A DNA stretch of 7,054 nt from an uncultured Oscillospiraceae bacterium. Its GTDB lineage: Bacteria; Bacillota; Clostridia; Oscillospirales; Ruminococcaceae. The stretch spans positions 1 through 7,054 of the forward strand of contig UQSL01000088.1 in the NCBI GenBank assembly GCA_900543705.1. Direction: 5' to 3'. Position 1 is the stretch's first letter. Every line of letters starts with the position of its first letter. The notes below the pieces were generated by a model, which was not told the origin of the DNA, did not search any database, and saw only the letters and a list, made by a program, of their open reading frames with translations. Positions 1-6,987 of this stretch are shown here, piece by piece. The position numbers and the translations under genes were made by a program.

Positions 1-5
1 TAACA

Positions 6-58
6 GAGGCTTTTAGCCTCAGAGCAAACCACCCGTTTGACGGGTGGTTATGATTTTT
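6..58 (+). terminator. Two adjacent hairpins at left edge (terminator-like or mobile-element end)
   Basis: Two perfect stem-loops lie side by side. The first is GAGGCT/AGCCTC at 6-11 and 15-20 with a TTT loop. The second is AACCACCCG/CGGGTGGTT at 27-35 and 41-49 with loop TTTGA. A run of five T follows at 54-58, so the second hairpin could terminate a gene to the left of the window, although four bases separate stem and T-run. The hairpin pair also resembles the subterminal hairpins at ends of IS200/IS605-type elements. That is inference from shape only, since no transposase lies in the window. Confidence 0.4.
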
Positions 59-159
59 GACTGTCTTCTTTTGGGAATGAATTTATGTATATCAACTAAA
101 AATGTAAGAAAAAGCATACTCCTAAATGCCCGGAAGAAAAAGAGGACAAACCTGGGGCA

Positions 160-188
160 TTGCGCTCAAAACGTCAGCATGATACAAT
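160..188 (+). promoter_or_regulatory. Candidate promoter of the substrate-binding protein gene
   Basis: TACAAT at 183-188 matches the -10 consensus at five of six positions and is preceded by TG at 180-181, the extended -10 arrangement. A weak -35 (TTGCGC, 160-165) sits exactly 17 bases upstream. Transcription would begin near 195 and leave a leader of about 60 nt. The rest of 60-257 is AT-rich and shows no gene or recognised riboswitch. Confidence 0.45.
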
Positions 189-241
189 AAATTGTAACCG
201 TTGTGATATATGGCAAACTTTTGATAGTGAAAGCTGAATAT

Positions 242-247
242 AGGAGG
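242..247 (+). promoter_or_regulatory. Ribosome binding site that fixes the TTG start at 258
   Basis: A perfect AGGAGG lies ten bases before the TTG at 258. No in-frame ATG sits near it, and the TTG gives an intact lipoprotein signal peptide. The non-ATG start is therefore well supported. Confidence 0.85.
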
Positions 248-257
248 AATCATTACC

Positions 258-1856
258 TTGAAACGCATAATCTCCGTGGCTCTCTGCTGCTGCATGGTGC
301 TGACACTGTTTACCGGATGCGGGAGCAAGGGAAAAGGTCAGGCAATGTATTATGATATCCCGGGTGAACCCGGAAATTTAGATCCGCAGCTTGCAAGCGA
401 TACCTCGTCGCATATTGTCTTGCAGAATATTATGGAGGGATTGCTGCGCATGACAGAGGACGGTAAGCTGGAGGAAGCTGCGGCAACGGATTACGAAGTA
501 TCCGACGATGGCCTGACCTATACATTTCACCTGCGGGAGGACGCCGTATGGTATGATGGGGAAGAAAAGACAACTCCGGTGACGGCAAAAGATTTTGTCT
601 ATGGTTTCCAGCGGCTGTTTAACCCTTATACCCGATCGGAATACCGGGATATGTATTCAGCCATTGAGGGGGCGCAGGAGATTATCAGCGGGACAAAAAG
701 CTATCAGGAACTCGGCGTATCCGCCCCGGATGATTATACTTTTGTGGTGCGCCTGGCAAAAAAGGATCCGTTTTTTTTGCAGCTCGTGACCCTTCCCGCC
801 GCTTTTCCCTGTAACCAGGAATTTTTTGAATCCACGAAGGGACGATACGGCTTGAGCGGAGAGGACATCCTCTGCAACGGGCCGTTTACCATCTATTCCT
901 GGAATGAGGAACAGAATATCATCCTATCAAAAAATGACAAATACACGACATCTTCCGTTTCCCCAAGCAGTGTGTCGCTCTACTTTATCAGCGATTCTGC
1001 TGAAACAACCAAACGGTTTGAGGCCGGGAACCTGGATGCCGCAAAACTCGGCAGTGCGGATCTCTCCTTTGCACAGGAAAATGGGCTTGAAGTCATCAGC
1101 TTTGACAACACGGTCTGGGCTCTTTTGGTCAACCAGAAAAACGAGACCCTGCAAAATGCGAATATCAGGGCCGCACTGTCCCTTTCTTTGCAGCGGGATT
1201 CCTATGCCGGAGTTTTACCGGCTTATTGGAAAAGTGCAAGCCAGCTGATTCCCTCCACTGTCTCGGTTTCCGGAGAAAACTATCGCAGCCATGCTCAGTC
1301 TGTCGGAGTTCCCTATCATCCGGAGGAGGCAATGGAAAAAATGAGCGCGGGGCTTTCCGCTCTGGGCTTGGATAGGCTTCCCAAACTGACGATCCTCTGC
1401 CCGGACAGCGACGAGGCGTTTGCCTCCTCCCTGGAATACATCAAACAGGTATGGCAGAGGGATGTTTCCGCTTTTGCTACCGTGGAAACCATGTCCCTGA
1501 ACAATATTTATAATAAAATCGGGCAGGGGGATTATGAGATGGCGCTGATTCCCATCACGCCGAGCTATGATAATCCCGCCTCGATTCTCGGTCAGTTTCT
1601 CTCCGGATCCGGACAGAATATGGCCGGATACTCGAATTCCGCCTATGATGCCCTACTTGCAGACCAGACGGGAAGTGCACAGGAAGTGGTAGAGCGCTTT
1701 GCTCAGGCAGAGCAGATGCTGCTTTCTGACGGGGTAGTATTGCCCCTGTTTTATGAGACGAGCAATTATGCGCTGGACAAAGGGGTCACTGGGATTAAAT
1801 TTTCCCCGTTTGACGGCGGGGGTTTCTTCCGGGATGCCCGGAAAAAGGAAAGATAA
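258..1856 (+). CDS. Peptide-type ABC transporter substrate-binding lipoprotein (SBP_bac_5 / OppA family)
   Basis: This 532-residue protein is a solute-binding protein of the extracellular family 5, the oligopeptide/dipeptide binders. Residues 1-21 are a lipoprotein signal peptide: MKR, a hydrophobic core with three cysteines, then Phe-Thr-Gly-Cys with Cys21 as the lipidation site. The mature protein should be anchored outside the cytoplasmic membrane. Family signatures are PGEPGNLDPQLASD (35-48), the segment around LTYTFHLREDAVWYDG (86-101) followed by TAKDFVYGFQRL (109-120), and NGPF (207-210) ahead of the second lobe. Length is normal for OppA-like proteins. The TTG start is set by AGGAGG at 242-247. 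No permease or ATPase gene is adjacent, so it appears to be an orphan binding protein serving a transporter encoded elsewhere. The ligand cannot be read from the sequence; peptide is the family default. A 7-bp hairpin (1827-1843) near the 3' end of the gene lacks a T-run, so no clear terminator follows. Confidence 0.93.
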   Translation: MKRIISVALCCCMVLTLFTGCGSKGKGQAMYYDIPGEPGNLDPQLASDTSSHIVLQNIMEGLLRMTEDGKLEEAAATDYEVSDDGLTYTFHLREDAVWYDGEEKTTPVTAKDFVYGFQRLFNPYTRSEYRDMYSAIEGAQEIISGTKSYQELGVSAPDDYTFVVRLAKKDPFFLQLVTLPAAFPCNQEFFESTKGRYGLSGEDILCNGPFTIYSWNEEQNIILSKNDKYTTSSVSPSSVSLYFISDSAETTKRFEAGNLDAAKLGSADLSFAQENGLEVISFDNTVWALLVNQKNETLQNANIRAALSLSLQRDSYAGVLPAYWKSASQLIPSTVSVSGENYRSHAQSVGVPYHPEEAMEKMSAGLSALGLDRLPKLTILCPDSDEAFASSLEYIKQVWQRDVSAFATVETMSLNNIYNKIGQGDYEMALIPITPSYDNPASILGQFLSGSGQNMAGYSNSAYDALLADQTGSAQEVVERFAQAEQMLLSDGVVLPLFYETSNYALDKGVTGIKFSPFDGGGFFRDARKKER

Positions 1857-1944
1857 GCCGGCTGAATGTAGAGATTGGAGAACCCTGTCTTTGAGAATCG
1901 TTCTGGTGGGGAAAAACTCTGTAGGCTTGTCTAACCTAGGAATA

Positions 1945-1973
1945 TTGACAAGGCAAAAATGACATGCTATCAT
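1945..1973 (+). promoter_or_regulatory. valS promoter (sigma-A type, extended -10)
   Basis: A perfect -35 TTGACA (1945-1950) and a -10 TATCAT (1968-1973) are separated by exactly 17 bases, with TG at 1965-1966 as a -10 extension. Transcription should begin around 1980, just before the T-box leader. The -35 overlaps the right arm of a 6-bp inverted repeat (CTTGTC 1926-1931, GACAAG 1947-1952). I see no reason to call that repeat an operator. Confidence 0.8.
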
Positions 1974-1997
1974 AAGAAACAAATATCATACAATCAG

Positions 1998-2260
1998 CGT
2001 AGAAGAGGAAGAGTAGGCGAAAGACTCCACTTTCAGCGAGCGGCGGGCTGGTGTAAGCGCCGTATCTGGAATTTGCCGAAGTGGCCTTGGAGCTTCGGAT
2101 CGAACGGCGGAAAAACCCCGCCAAGTAGTGCCCGGCGCGTGTCCCGGCGTTATCTGGGAAGCGGAGGCCAATTGTCTCCGACAGAGGACGAAAGCTATTT
2201 TCGTTAAAATCAGGTGGTACCGCGTGATTCCACGCCCTGTGTTCAGGGTGTGGATTTTTT
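1998..2260 (+). promoter_or_regulatory. T-box riboswitch of valS (tRNA-Val sensor)
   Basis: This is a complete T-box leader that lets uncharged tRNA-Val switch on valS by preventing transcription termination. In Stem I, GAAG/CTTC (2002-2005, 2093-2096) and AGG/CCT (2006-2008, 2085-2087) lead to a specifier loop with the usual AGTA (2012-2015) opposite GAA (2078-2080). The bases directly after GAA are GTG (2081-2083), a valine codon followed by a purine. Distally there is an AGCGA bulge (2035-2039, usually AGAGA), a 5-bp helix (2041-2045 with 2058-2062) and a GGTG-containing apical loop. Middle hairpins are GGCGG/CCGCC (2106-2122), CGGAG/CTCCG (2162-2180) and ACGAAA/TTTCGT (2188-2204). The T-box AGGTGGTACCGCG is at 2212-2224. 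Its TGGT (2215-2218) can pair with an ACCA tRNA end. The antiterminator forms by AGG with CCT (2236-2238) and GCG with CGC (2233-2235). Confidence 0.95.
2229..2260 (+). terminator. T-box-controlled intrinsic terminator of valS
   Basis: An 11-bp stem (TCCACGCCCTG 2229-2239, CAGGGTGTGGA 2244-2254, one G-U pair) with loop TGTT is followed directly by six T (2255-2260). Its left arm contains the bases 2233-2238 that the antiterminator needs, so the two folds exclude each other. Confidence 0.95.
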
Positions 2261-2326
2261 GTTTCTCCAACTTAATTTTCCACGGACGCCACATCGCTTT
2301 GTGAATAGAAAAGGGAGGAAACCGGA

Positions 2327-4945
2327 ATGTCAAAAGAGCTTGCCAAAGTCTACGACCCTAAGCAGGTTGAGAACCGTACCTATCAATTCTGGCTTGACGG
2401 GGGATATTTCCATGCCACCGTCGACAGACACAAGAAACCATACACCATTGTGATTCCGCCGCCAAACATCACCGGACAACTGCACATGGGACATGCGCTC
2501 GATGAGACTCTGCAGGATATCCTCATCCGCTTCCGCAGGATGCAGGGCTACAGCGCCCTCTGGCTGCCGGGTACCGACCACGCTTCCATCGCCACGGAAG
2601 CCAAAATCATTGAGGCGATGAAGGCGGAGGGCCTGACGAAAGAGGACCTCGGGCGCGAGAAGTTCCTGGAGCGCGCCTGGGAGTGGAAAGAAAAATTTGG
2701 CGGGCGCATCATCGAGCAGCTTAAAAAGCTCGGTTCTTCCTGCGACTGGGAGCGCGAGCGCTTTACCCTGGACGAGGGCTGCTCCAAGGCGGTCAACACT
2801 GTGTTCACCCGCCTGTATGAGAAGGGGTTAATCTATCGCGGAAACCGCATCATCAACTGGTGCCCGCACTGCAAAACTTCCATCTCCGATGCGGAGGTCG
2901 AATACTCTGAGCAGGACGGGCATTTTTGGCATCTGCGCTATCCTCTTGCCGACGGAAGCGGATATGTAGAGCTTGCAACCACCCGTCCGGAAACCATGCT
3001 CGGTGATACTGCCGTTGCCGTCAATCCGGCGGATGAGCGGTACAAAGACCTTGTCGGCAAGAATGTCATCCTGCCGCTCGTAAACAAGGAAATACCCATC
3101 GTTGCGGACGACTATGTCGACATGGAGTTTGGAACCGGCGTGGTCAAAATCACCCCGGCGCATGACCCGAACGACTTTGAAGTCGGATTGCGCCACAACC
3201 TGCCGGTCATCAACGTCATGAACGACGATGCGACCATGAACGAGCTGTGCGGCAAATACACCGGACTTGACCGCTATGAAGCGAGAAAGCAGATCGACGC
3301 GGATGTGGAGGCGGGCGCGCTCCTTGTCAAAATTGAGGACCACAAGCACAACGTCGGCACCTGCTACCGCTGCGGCACCACCGTCGAGCCGCGTGTCTCC
3401 CTCCAGTGGTTTGTCAAGATGGAGCCGCTGGCCAAACCGGCCATCGAGGCGGTCAAAGAGGGCAAAACCCGGATGATTCCCGAACGCTTTACGAAAATCT
3501 ACTATAACTGGATGGACAACATCCGTGACTGGTGTATCTCCCGCCAGCTCTGGTGGGGACACCGTATCCCTGCCTATTACTGCGACGAGTGCGGGGAAAC
3601 GGTCATCTCTGCCGAGCACATTGACACCTGCCCGAAATGTGGCGGGCATATGACGCAAGACCCGGATACACTGGATACCTGGTTTTCCTCCGCACTCTGG
3701 CCGTTCTCTACGCTCGGCTGGCCAGACGTAACCGAGGAGCTCAAGTACTTCTATCCGACCAACACACTGGTCACCGGATATGATATCATCTTTTTCTGGG
3801 TTGCCCGCATGATTTTCTCTGGAATCGAGAACATGGGCGAGGTCCCGTTTGACACCGTCTTCTTCCATGGCCTGGTGCGGGATGGACAGGGGCGCAAGAT
3901 GTCCAAATCCCTTGGAAACGGCATTGACCCGCTCGAAATCATTGACAAGTACGGCGCGGACGCTCTGCGCTTTACTCTTGCCACTGGAAACAGCCCGGGC
4001 AACGACATGCGTTTTACGGATGAAAAGGTCCTGGCAAGCCGCAACTTTGCCAATAAGATTTGGAACGCGGCCCGCTTTATCCTGATGAACCTCAAGGAAG
4101 AGGACTTGCAGGGGCTTCCGGAGGAATTTGCCATTGAGGATCAGTGGATACTCACCAAACTAAATCGCCTTATCCGTGAGGTCACAGACAACCTGGAGAA
4201 CTTTGAGCTCGGCATTGCGGTTTCCAAGCTGTATGATTTCATCTGGGATATTTTCTGCGACTGGTATATCGAACTGACCAAATCCCGACTGTTTGAGGGC
4301 GGGGAGAGCGGAAAGACCGCACAGCAGGTTTTGCTGTATGTCATGACGAATATGTTAAAATTACTGCATCCGTTCATGCCGTTTATCACCGAGGAAATCT
4401 GGCAAGTGCTCCCGCATGAGGGCGAGGCTCTTGTCGTCAGTGAGTGGCCGGTGTATCGCGACCAGCTTGTGTTCCCGGAGGAGGAAGCGGATTTTGAGCG
4501 TGTCATCGACGCTATCCGCGGCATCCGCAATCGCCGTGCAGAGATGAACATTGCGCCGAGCAAAAAGGCAAACCTGTTTATTGAAACCGAATACGAAGAT
4601 ATTTTCACAAGCTGTACGCCATTCTTTGAACGCCTGGCGTCCGCTGCCGGTGTGACAGTCGGCGAGCATTTCGACATGCCGGACGCCGTCCAGGTCATCA
4701 CGGATTCCGCGCGTATCTTTATCCCGATGGAGGAACTTATCGATAAGGAGAAAGAGCTTGCCCGCCTGAAAAAGGAGAAGAAATTCTGCGAGCGAGATAT
4801 CCAGATTATCACCGGGAAGCTCTCCAACGAGGGCTTCCTCGCAAAAGCTCCGGCACAGATCGTTGCCCAGGAGAAAGAGAAGCTTGCCAGCGCCAAGGAG
4901 CGTATGGCGAAAATTGAACAGAGTTTGGCCGCTCTGCTCAAATAA
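2327..4945 (+). CDS. valS: Valyl-tRNA synthetase (ValRS, class Ia)
   Basis: This cytoplasmic enzyme charges tRNA-Val with valine using ATP and removes mischarged threonine in an editing domain. The 872 residues match the usual bacterial length. In order one sees PPPNITG (44-50) leading into the HIGH-box variant HMGH (53-56), the CP1 editing insertion with ATTRPETMLGD (217-227) and HDPNDFEVG (279-287), the WCISRQLWWGHRIP segment (402-415), KMSKS (524-528), a DALRF region (545-549), the helical anticodon-binding domain (about 605-740) and a charged C-terminal coiled coil (about 803-870) typical of ValRS. Cysteine pairs CPHC (179-182), CYRC (346-349), CDEC (419-422) and CPKC (435-438) suggest zinc knuckles. 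The start is set by GGGAGG (2313-2318), eight bases before ATG. Expression is controlled by the T-box upstream. All signature motifs are intact, with no frameshift or truncation. Confidence 0.99.
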   Translation: MSKELAKVYDPKQVENRTYQFWLDGGYFHATVDRHKKPYTIVIPPPNITGQLHMGHALDETLQDILIRFRRMQGYSALWLPGTDHASIATEAKIIEAMKAEGLTKEDLGREKFLERAWEWKEKFGGRIIEQLKKLGSSCDWERERFTLDEGCSKAVNTVFTRLYEKGLIYRGNRIINWCPHCKTSISDAEVEYSEQDGHFWHLRYPLADGSGYVELATTRPETMLGDTAVAVNPADERYKDLVGKNVILPLVNKEIPIVADDYVDMEFGTGVVKITPAHDPNDFEVGLRHNLPVINVMNDDATMNELCGKYTGLDRYEARKQIDADVEAGALLVKIEDHKHNVGTCYRCGTTVEPRVSLQWFVKMEPLAKPAIEAVKEGKTRMIPERFTKIYYNWMDNIRDWCISRQLWWGHRIPAYYCDECGETVISAEHIDTCPKCGGHMTQDPDTLDTWFSSALWPFSTLGWPDVTEELKYFYPTNTLVTGYDIIFFWVARMIFSGIENMGEVPFDTVFFHGLVRDGQGRKMSKSLGNGIDPLEIIDKYGADALRFTLATGNSPGNDMRFTDEKVLASRNFANKIWNAARFILMNLKEEDLQGLPEEFAIEDQWILTKLNRLIREVTDNLENFELGIAVSKLYDFIWDIFCDWYIELTKSRLFEGGESGKTAQQVLLYVMTNMLKLLHPFMPFITEEIWQVLPHEGEALVVSEWPVYRDQLVFPEEEADFERVIDAIRGIRNRRAEMNIAPSKKANLFIETEYEDIFTSCTPFFERLASAAGVTVGEHFDMPDAVQVITDSARIFIPMEELIDKEKELARLKKEKKFCERDIQIITGKLSNEGFLAKAPAQIVAQEKEKLASAKERMAKIEQSLAALLK

Positions 4946-4953
4946 GGAATTCG

Positions 4954-4986
4954 AATCCCCCGAACATTTCAGGTGTTCGGGGGATT
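4954..4986. repeat. Perfect 13-bp hairpin after valS, without T-run
   Basis: AATCCCCCGAACA (4954-4966) and TGTTCGGGGGATT (4974-4986) pair perfectly around the loop TTTCAGG, nine bases after the valS stop. It sits where a valS terminator would be, but no T-run follows on either strand. A weaker hairpin follows (TAAAAAG/CTTTTTA, 4991-5008), and its T5 at 5003-5007 might supply a late U-tract. It could stabilise the valS 3' end or stop transcription by another route. Confidence 0.6.
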
Positions 4987-5053
4987 GCCGTAAAAAGAAC
5001 GCTTTTTATCCTAAGAGTCTCAAGATATCGCATCGGGGTTTTGTATTCATTTG

Positions 5054-5234
5054 ATATTTTTGTAACAGGGGTCTCGAAGGGGGATTCCATCGTAATTGAT
5101 GCATACTTCTGTGTCCCGCGGGAACCTGTTTCCAGACCACAGGAAGTGAAGTCCTGCGGCAACACGCAGGTAGCTGTAACCAGTATGTGAGATACCTTGA
5201 TTTGCTCCTGGGAAATATAGGAGAAGTCTCCTAT
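5054..5234 (+). ncRNA. Possible structured RNA of unknown class between convergent genes
   Basis: The gap between valS and the flippase gene contains nested complementary segments that fold into a closed multi-helix form. P1 pairs 5066-5075 (CAGGGGTCTC) with 5189-5199 (GAGATACCTTG): ten pairs, two of them G-U, with A5194 bulged. P2 pairs 5101-5106 with 5183-5188 and stacks on P1, leaving a 25-nt 5' bulge. Inside P2 are P3 (5107-5115 with 5135-5144, one bulge, and an inner GGAA/TTCC) and P4 (CCTGCG 5153-5158, CGCAGG 5165-5170). ATATTT (5054-5059) can extend the structure by pairing with AAATAT (5213-5218). Part of that arm also belongs to the hairpin ATAGGAGA/TCTCCTAT (5217-5234), so an alternative fold exists. 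No T-box, TPP, FMN, SAM, SRP or tmRNA signature was recognised. The strand is uncertain because most pairs work on both, and I see no strong promoter. Confidence 0.3.
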
Positions 5235-5317
5235 TTAATCAGATACAGAAACTTTCACGTTCTTTTTTCCATAGTCCCGCAACTTCAGATTGCAAATGAC
5301 CACGGAGCCTTTTCCCA

Positions 5318-6847
5318 CTATCCGCGGAATGCGGAAAAAATCCAGCGCACATCCTCTTTTGTCAGGGACCGTGAAAGGAGCAGGAACGCGAGATAGAATA
5401 ACACGGTCATCAGAATTTCCAGGGTCAGGGACAATGCGGAAAGTGGAAGTGCGGAGGAAATCAGCTGGGAAGCCATACAGCCTCCAAAAATGGCAAACAC
5501 CGGCCCTAAAATACACGAGCAGGGCTTGATAGGGACTTTAGTGACTTTAATTAGCCGGTTGGCACTTAAAAAGGCGTTGAGCATCTCGGTGACATAGATT
5601 GTCACCAGATACCCGGCAATGGCAAAGCGCGGAAGCAGTAACCAGACGAGCAGGACGCTGACGGACGCGTCGATAATATTGTAGCGCATCGAGCTCACCT
5701 GCTCCCCAAGCCCTTTGAGCATTCCGTCGACCGCAGTATCCAGGTACATGACAGGGACGAGCGGAGCCAGAATCTGGATAAACTGCACGGTATCCGCGTT
5801 ATCGTAGAGCAGCATACCAAAATCCTCGGCAAAGAAAAAGAAAATGCCGGATACACAGATGGCAAACATCAGCGTCAACTGGAATACCCGCCCCACAATC
5901 CGCTCAATTTGAACGGTTTTGCCCTGCTCCTTGCGTTCGGCAAGCTCCGGGACGATTAGCCCGGCGAAGGAGGTGAGCAGGGCGGAGGGGAAAAGAATCA
6001 CCGGCAAGGCCATTCCTTGAATGATACCGTAGGCGGAAAGCGCGGTATCTGAAGAAATACCCGATTTTTTCAGCCCCCGCGGAATGAGAAGATGTTCGAT
6101 GGTGACAAGGCCCGACCGTGCGTAGGCGGAAAACGCGACGGGAATAGAGATGCCGAGCATCTTTTTGGTAAGGCCCCGATTATCTCTTTGTTTTCCCTTA
6201 ACACGGTAGCGGCGGGAATCGATGCGGTAAAGAATATAAGTCATGAGGAAGGAGCAAAGTTCTGACGCTGTTCCGCCCCCGATAATGGCCGCACAGGCAT
6301 AATCGATTCCTATGTGAAGGGTAAGGGCAAGTCCCGCAACCGTCAGAACAATGCGGATGACCTGCTCCGCCACTTGGACGCAGGCGTTTTTAAATACCCG
6401 TCGCACCGCGGTAAAATATCCCGCCATCGCGGAGGACATCGAGAGAAACGGCATGCTTAAAGAGAGAAGGCGCAGGGAGAGCACGGTCCGGCTGTCCGCC
6501 AGCCAGACGTTGCCAACATAATCTGCCCCGAAGAGGAGCGCGGCGGCGGTGCAGCCCCCGAAAAAGATACTGTAGGAAAGGCAGCGGCGCATGATTGCGT
6601 GGGTTTGGTCTTCCCTTCTGCCGCCGAGCGCCTCCGCCACCATACGGGTGGCGGCGAGATTGATGCCAGAGGTGGAAAGGGTCACGCACAGGGTATAGAC
6701 GGACAAAATTAACTGGTATAACCCCATGCCCGCGGTGCCGATTTTCGCGGAAAGATAAACGCTGAAAGAAAGCCCAACCGTGCGCATCAGCAGCGCAGTC
6801 GCAGTCAGCAGCGCGGTATTTAATAAAAACGCCTTGGTTTTTTTCAT
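5318..6847 (-). CDS. SpoVB-like polysaccharide/lipid flippase (MOP superfamily, PST family)
   Basis: This is a polytopic membrane protein of 509 residues with about 14 predicted hydrophobic segments. The size and layout fit the SpoVB/MurJ-type flippases, which move lipid-linked glycan precursors (for example lipid II for wall or spore cortex) across the membrane. Family-like features are the N-terminal TM with GLSFSVYLSAKIGTAGMGLYQ (25-45), GYFTAVRRVF (143-152) followed by EQVIRI (161-166), IVPELAERKEQGK (298-310) and the YLDTAVDGMLKGLGEQ segment (368-383). SpoVB itself is about 518 residues. I place the start at the ATG ending at 6847 because GGTGAG (6856-6851) sits at ideal distance before it. 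A further in-frame ATG at 6862 would add five residues but has no binding site. The gene converges on valS. No terminator is obvious after its TAG. It could equally be a general wall or exopolysaccharide flippase, so a sporulation role is inferred from similarity alone. Confidence 0.85.
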   Translation of the reverse strand: MKKTKAFLLNTALLTATALLMRTVGLSFSVYLSAKIGTAGMGLYQLILSVYTLCVTLSTSGINLAATRMVAEALGGRREDQTHAIMRRCLSYSIFFGGCTAAALLFGADYVGNVWLADSRTVLSLRLLSLSMPFLSMSSAMAGYFTAVRRVFKNACVQVAEQVIRIVLTVAGLALTLHIGIDYACAAIIGGGTASELCSFLMTYILYRIDSRRYRVKGKQRDNRGLTKKMLGISIPVAFSAYARSGLVTIEHLLIPRGLKKSGISSDTALSAYGIIQGMALPVILFPSALLTSFAGLIVPELAERKEQGKTVQIERIVGRVFQLTLMFAICVSGIFFFFAEDFGMLLYDNADTVQFIQILAPLVPVMYLDTAVDGMLKGLGEQVSSMRYNIIDASVSVLLVWLLLPRFAIAGYLVTIYVTEMLNAFLSANRLIKVTKVPIKPCSCILGPVFAIFGGCMASQLISSALPLSALSLTLEILMTVLFYLAFLLLSRSLTKEDVRWIFSAFRG

Positions 6848-6850
6848 GGT

Positions 6851-6856
6851 CTCACC
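6851..6856 (-). promoter_or_regulatory. Ribosome binding site that decides the flippase start
   Basis: On the minus strand GGTGAG lies three bases before the ATG at 6847. GGTGA matches the right half of the full AGGAGGTGA consensus, for which this short spacing is correct. The alternative ATG at 6862 overlaps this region and has no purine-rich site upstream. Confidence 0.65.
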
Positions 6857-6873
6857 ACACATGTCAGATGGAT

Positions 6874-6901
6874 GAGCAAAGCGAAGCGAAGGCTTGTGCT
6901 C
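6874..6901 (-). repeat. Leader hairpin upstream of the flippase gene
   Basis: GAGCAAAGC (6874-6882) pairs with GCTTGTGCTC (6892-6901), nine pairs with one bulged G, around a purine-rich loop that contains the repeated GCGAA motif. It lies about 17 bases before the ribosome binding site, so it would be in the 5' leader. No T-run follows on the minus strand, so it is not a terminator. Its function is unknown. Confidence 0.4.
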
Positions 6902-6987
6902 TTCCTATCTCTATGCGGAAATCCGGACAAATATGGCTGACAAGCGATTTGCAGGCGGCAACAAAGCCCCCGGAAAGCTGTGAACTT

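Noticed and set aside
1827..1843. TTCCGGG/CCCGGAA hairpin near the end of the substrate-binding protein gene as a terminator
   Set aside because: It lies inside the coding sequence and is followed by purines, not a T-run, on the coding strand.
1926..1952. CTTGTC/GACAAG inverted repeat at the valS -35 as an operator
   Set aside because: Six pairs with a 15-base gap, one arm being the -35 itself, is easily chance. The T-box already explains control.
2828..3868. A 346-codon open frame antisense to valS
   Set aside because: It lies wholly inside valS, has no ribosome binding site or family signature, and arises from the GC-rich third positions of the real gene.
4141..4941. A 266-codon open frame antisense to the 3' part of valS
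   Set aside because: It is a shadow of valS with serine-rich low-complexity translation and no start signal.
4949..4961. ATTCGAATCCCCC resembling a tRNA T-arm, suggesting a tRNA 3' end or att site
   Set aside because: The matching left arm is absent and no D-arm, anticodon arm or acceptor stem precedes it. valS coding sequence occupies that space.
5235..5516. A 93-codon minus-strand frame overlapping the 3' end of the flippase gene and running into the gap
   Set aside because: Most of it overlaps the flippase gene in another frame, it has no binding site, and the unique tail is too short to show coding character.
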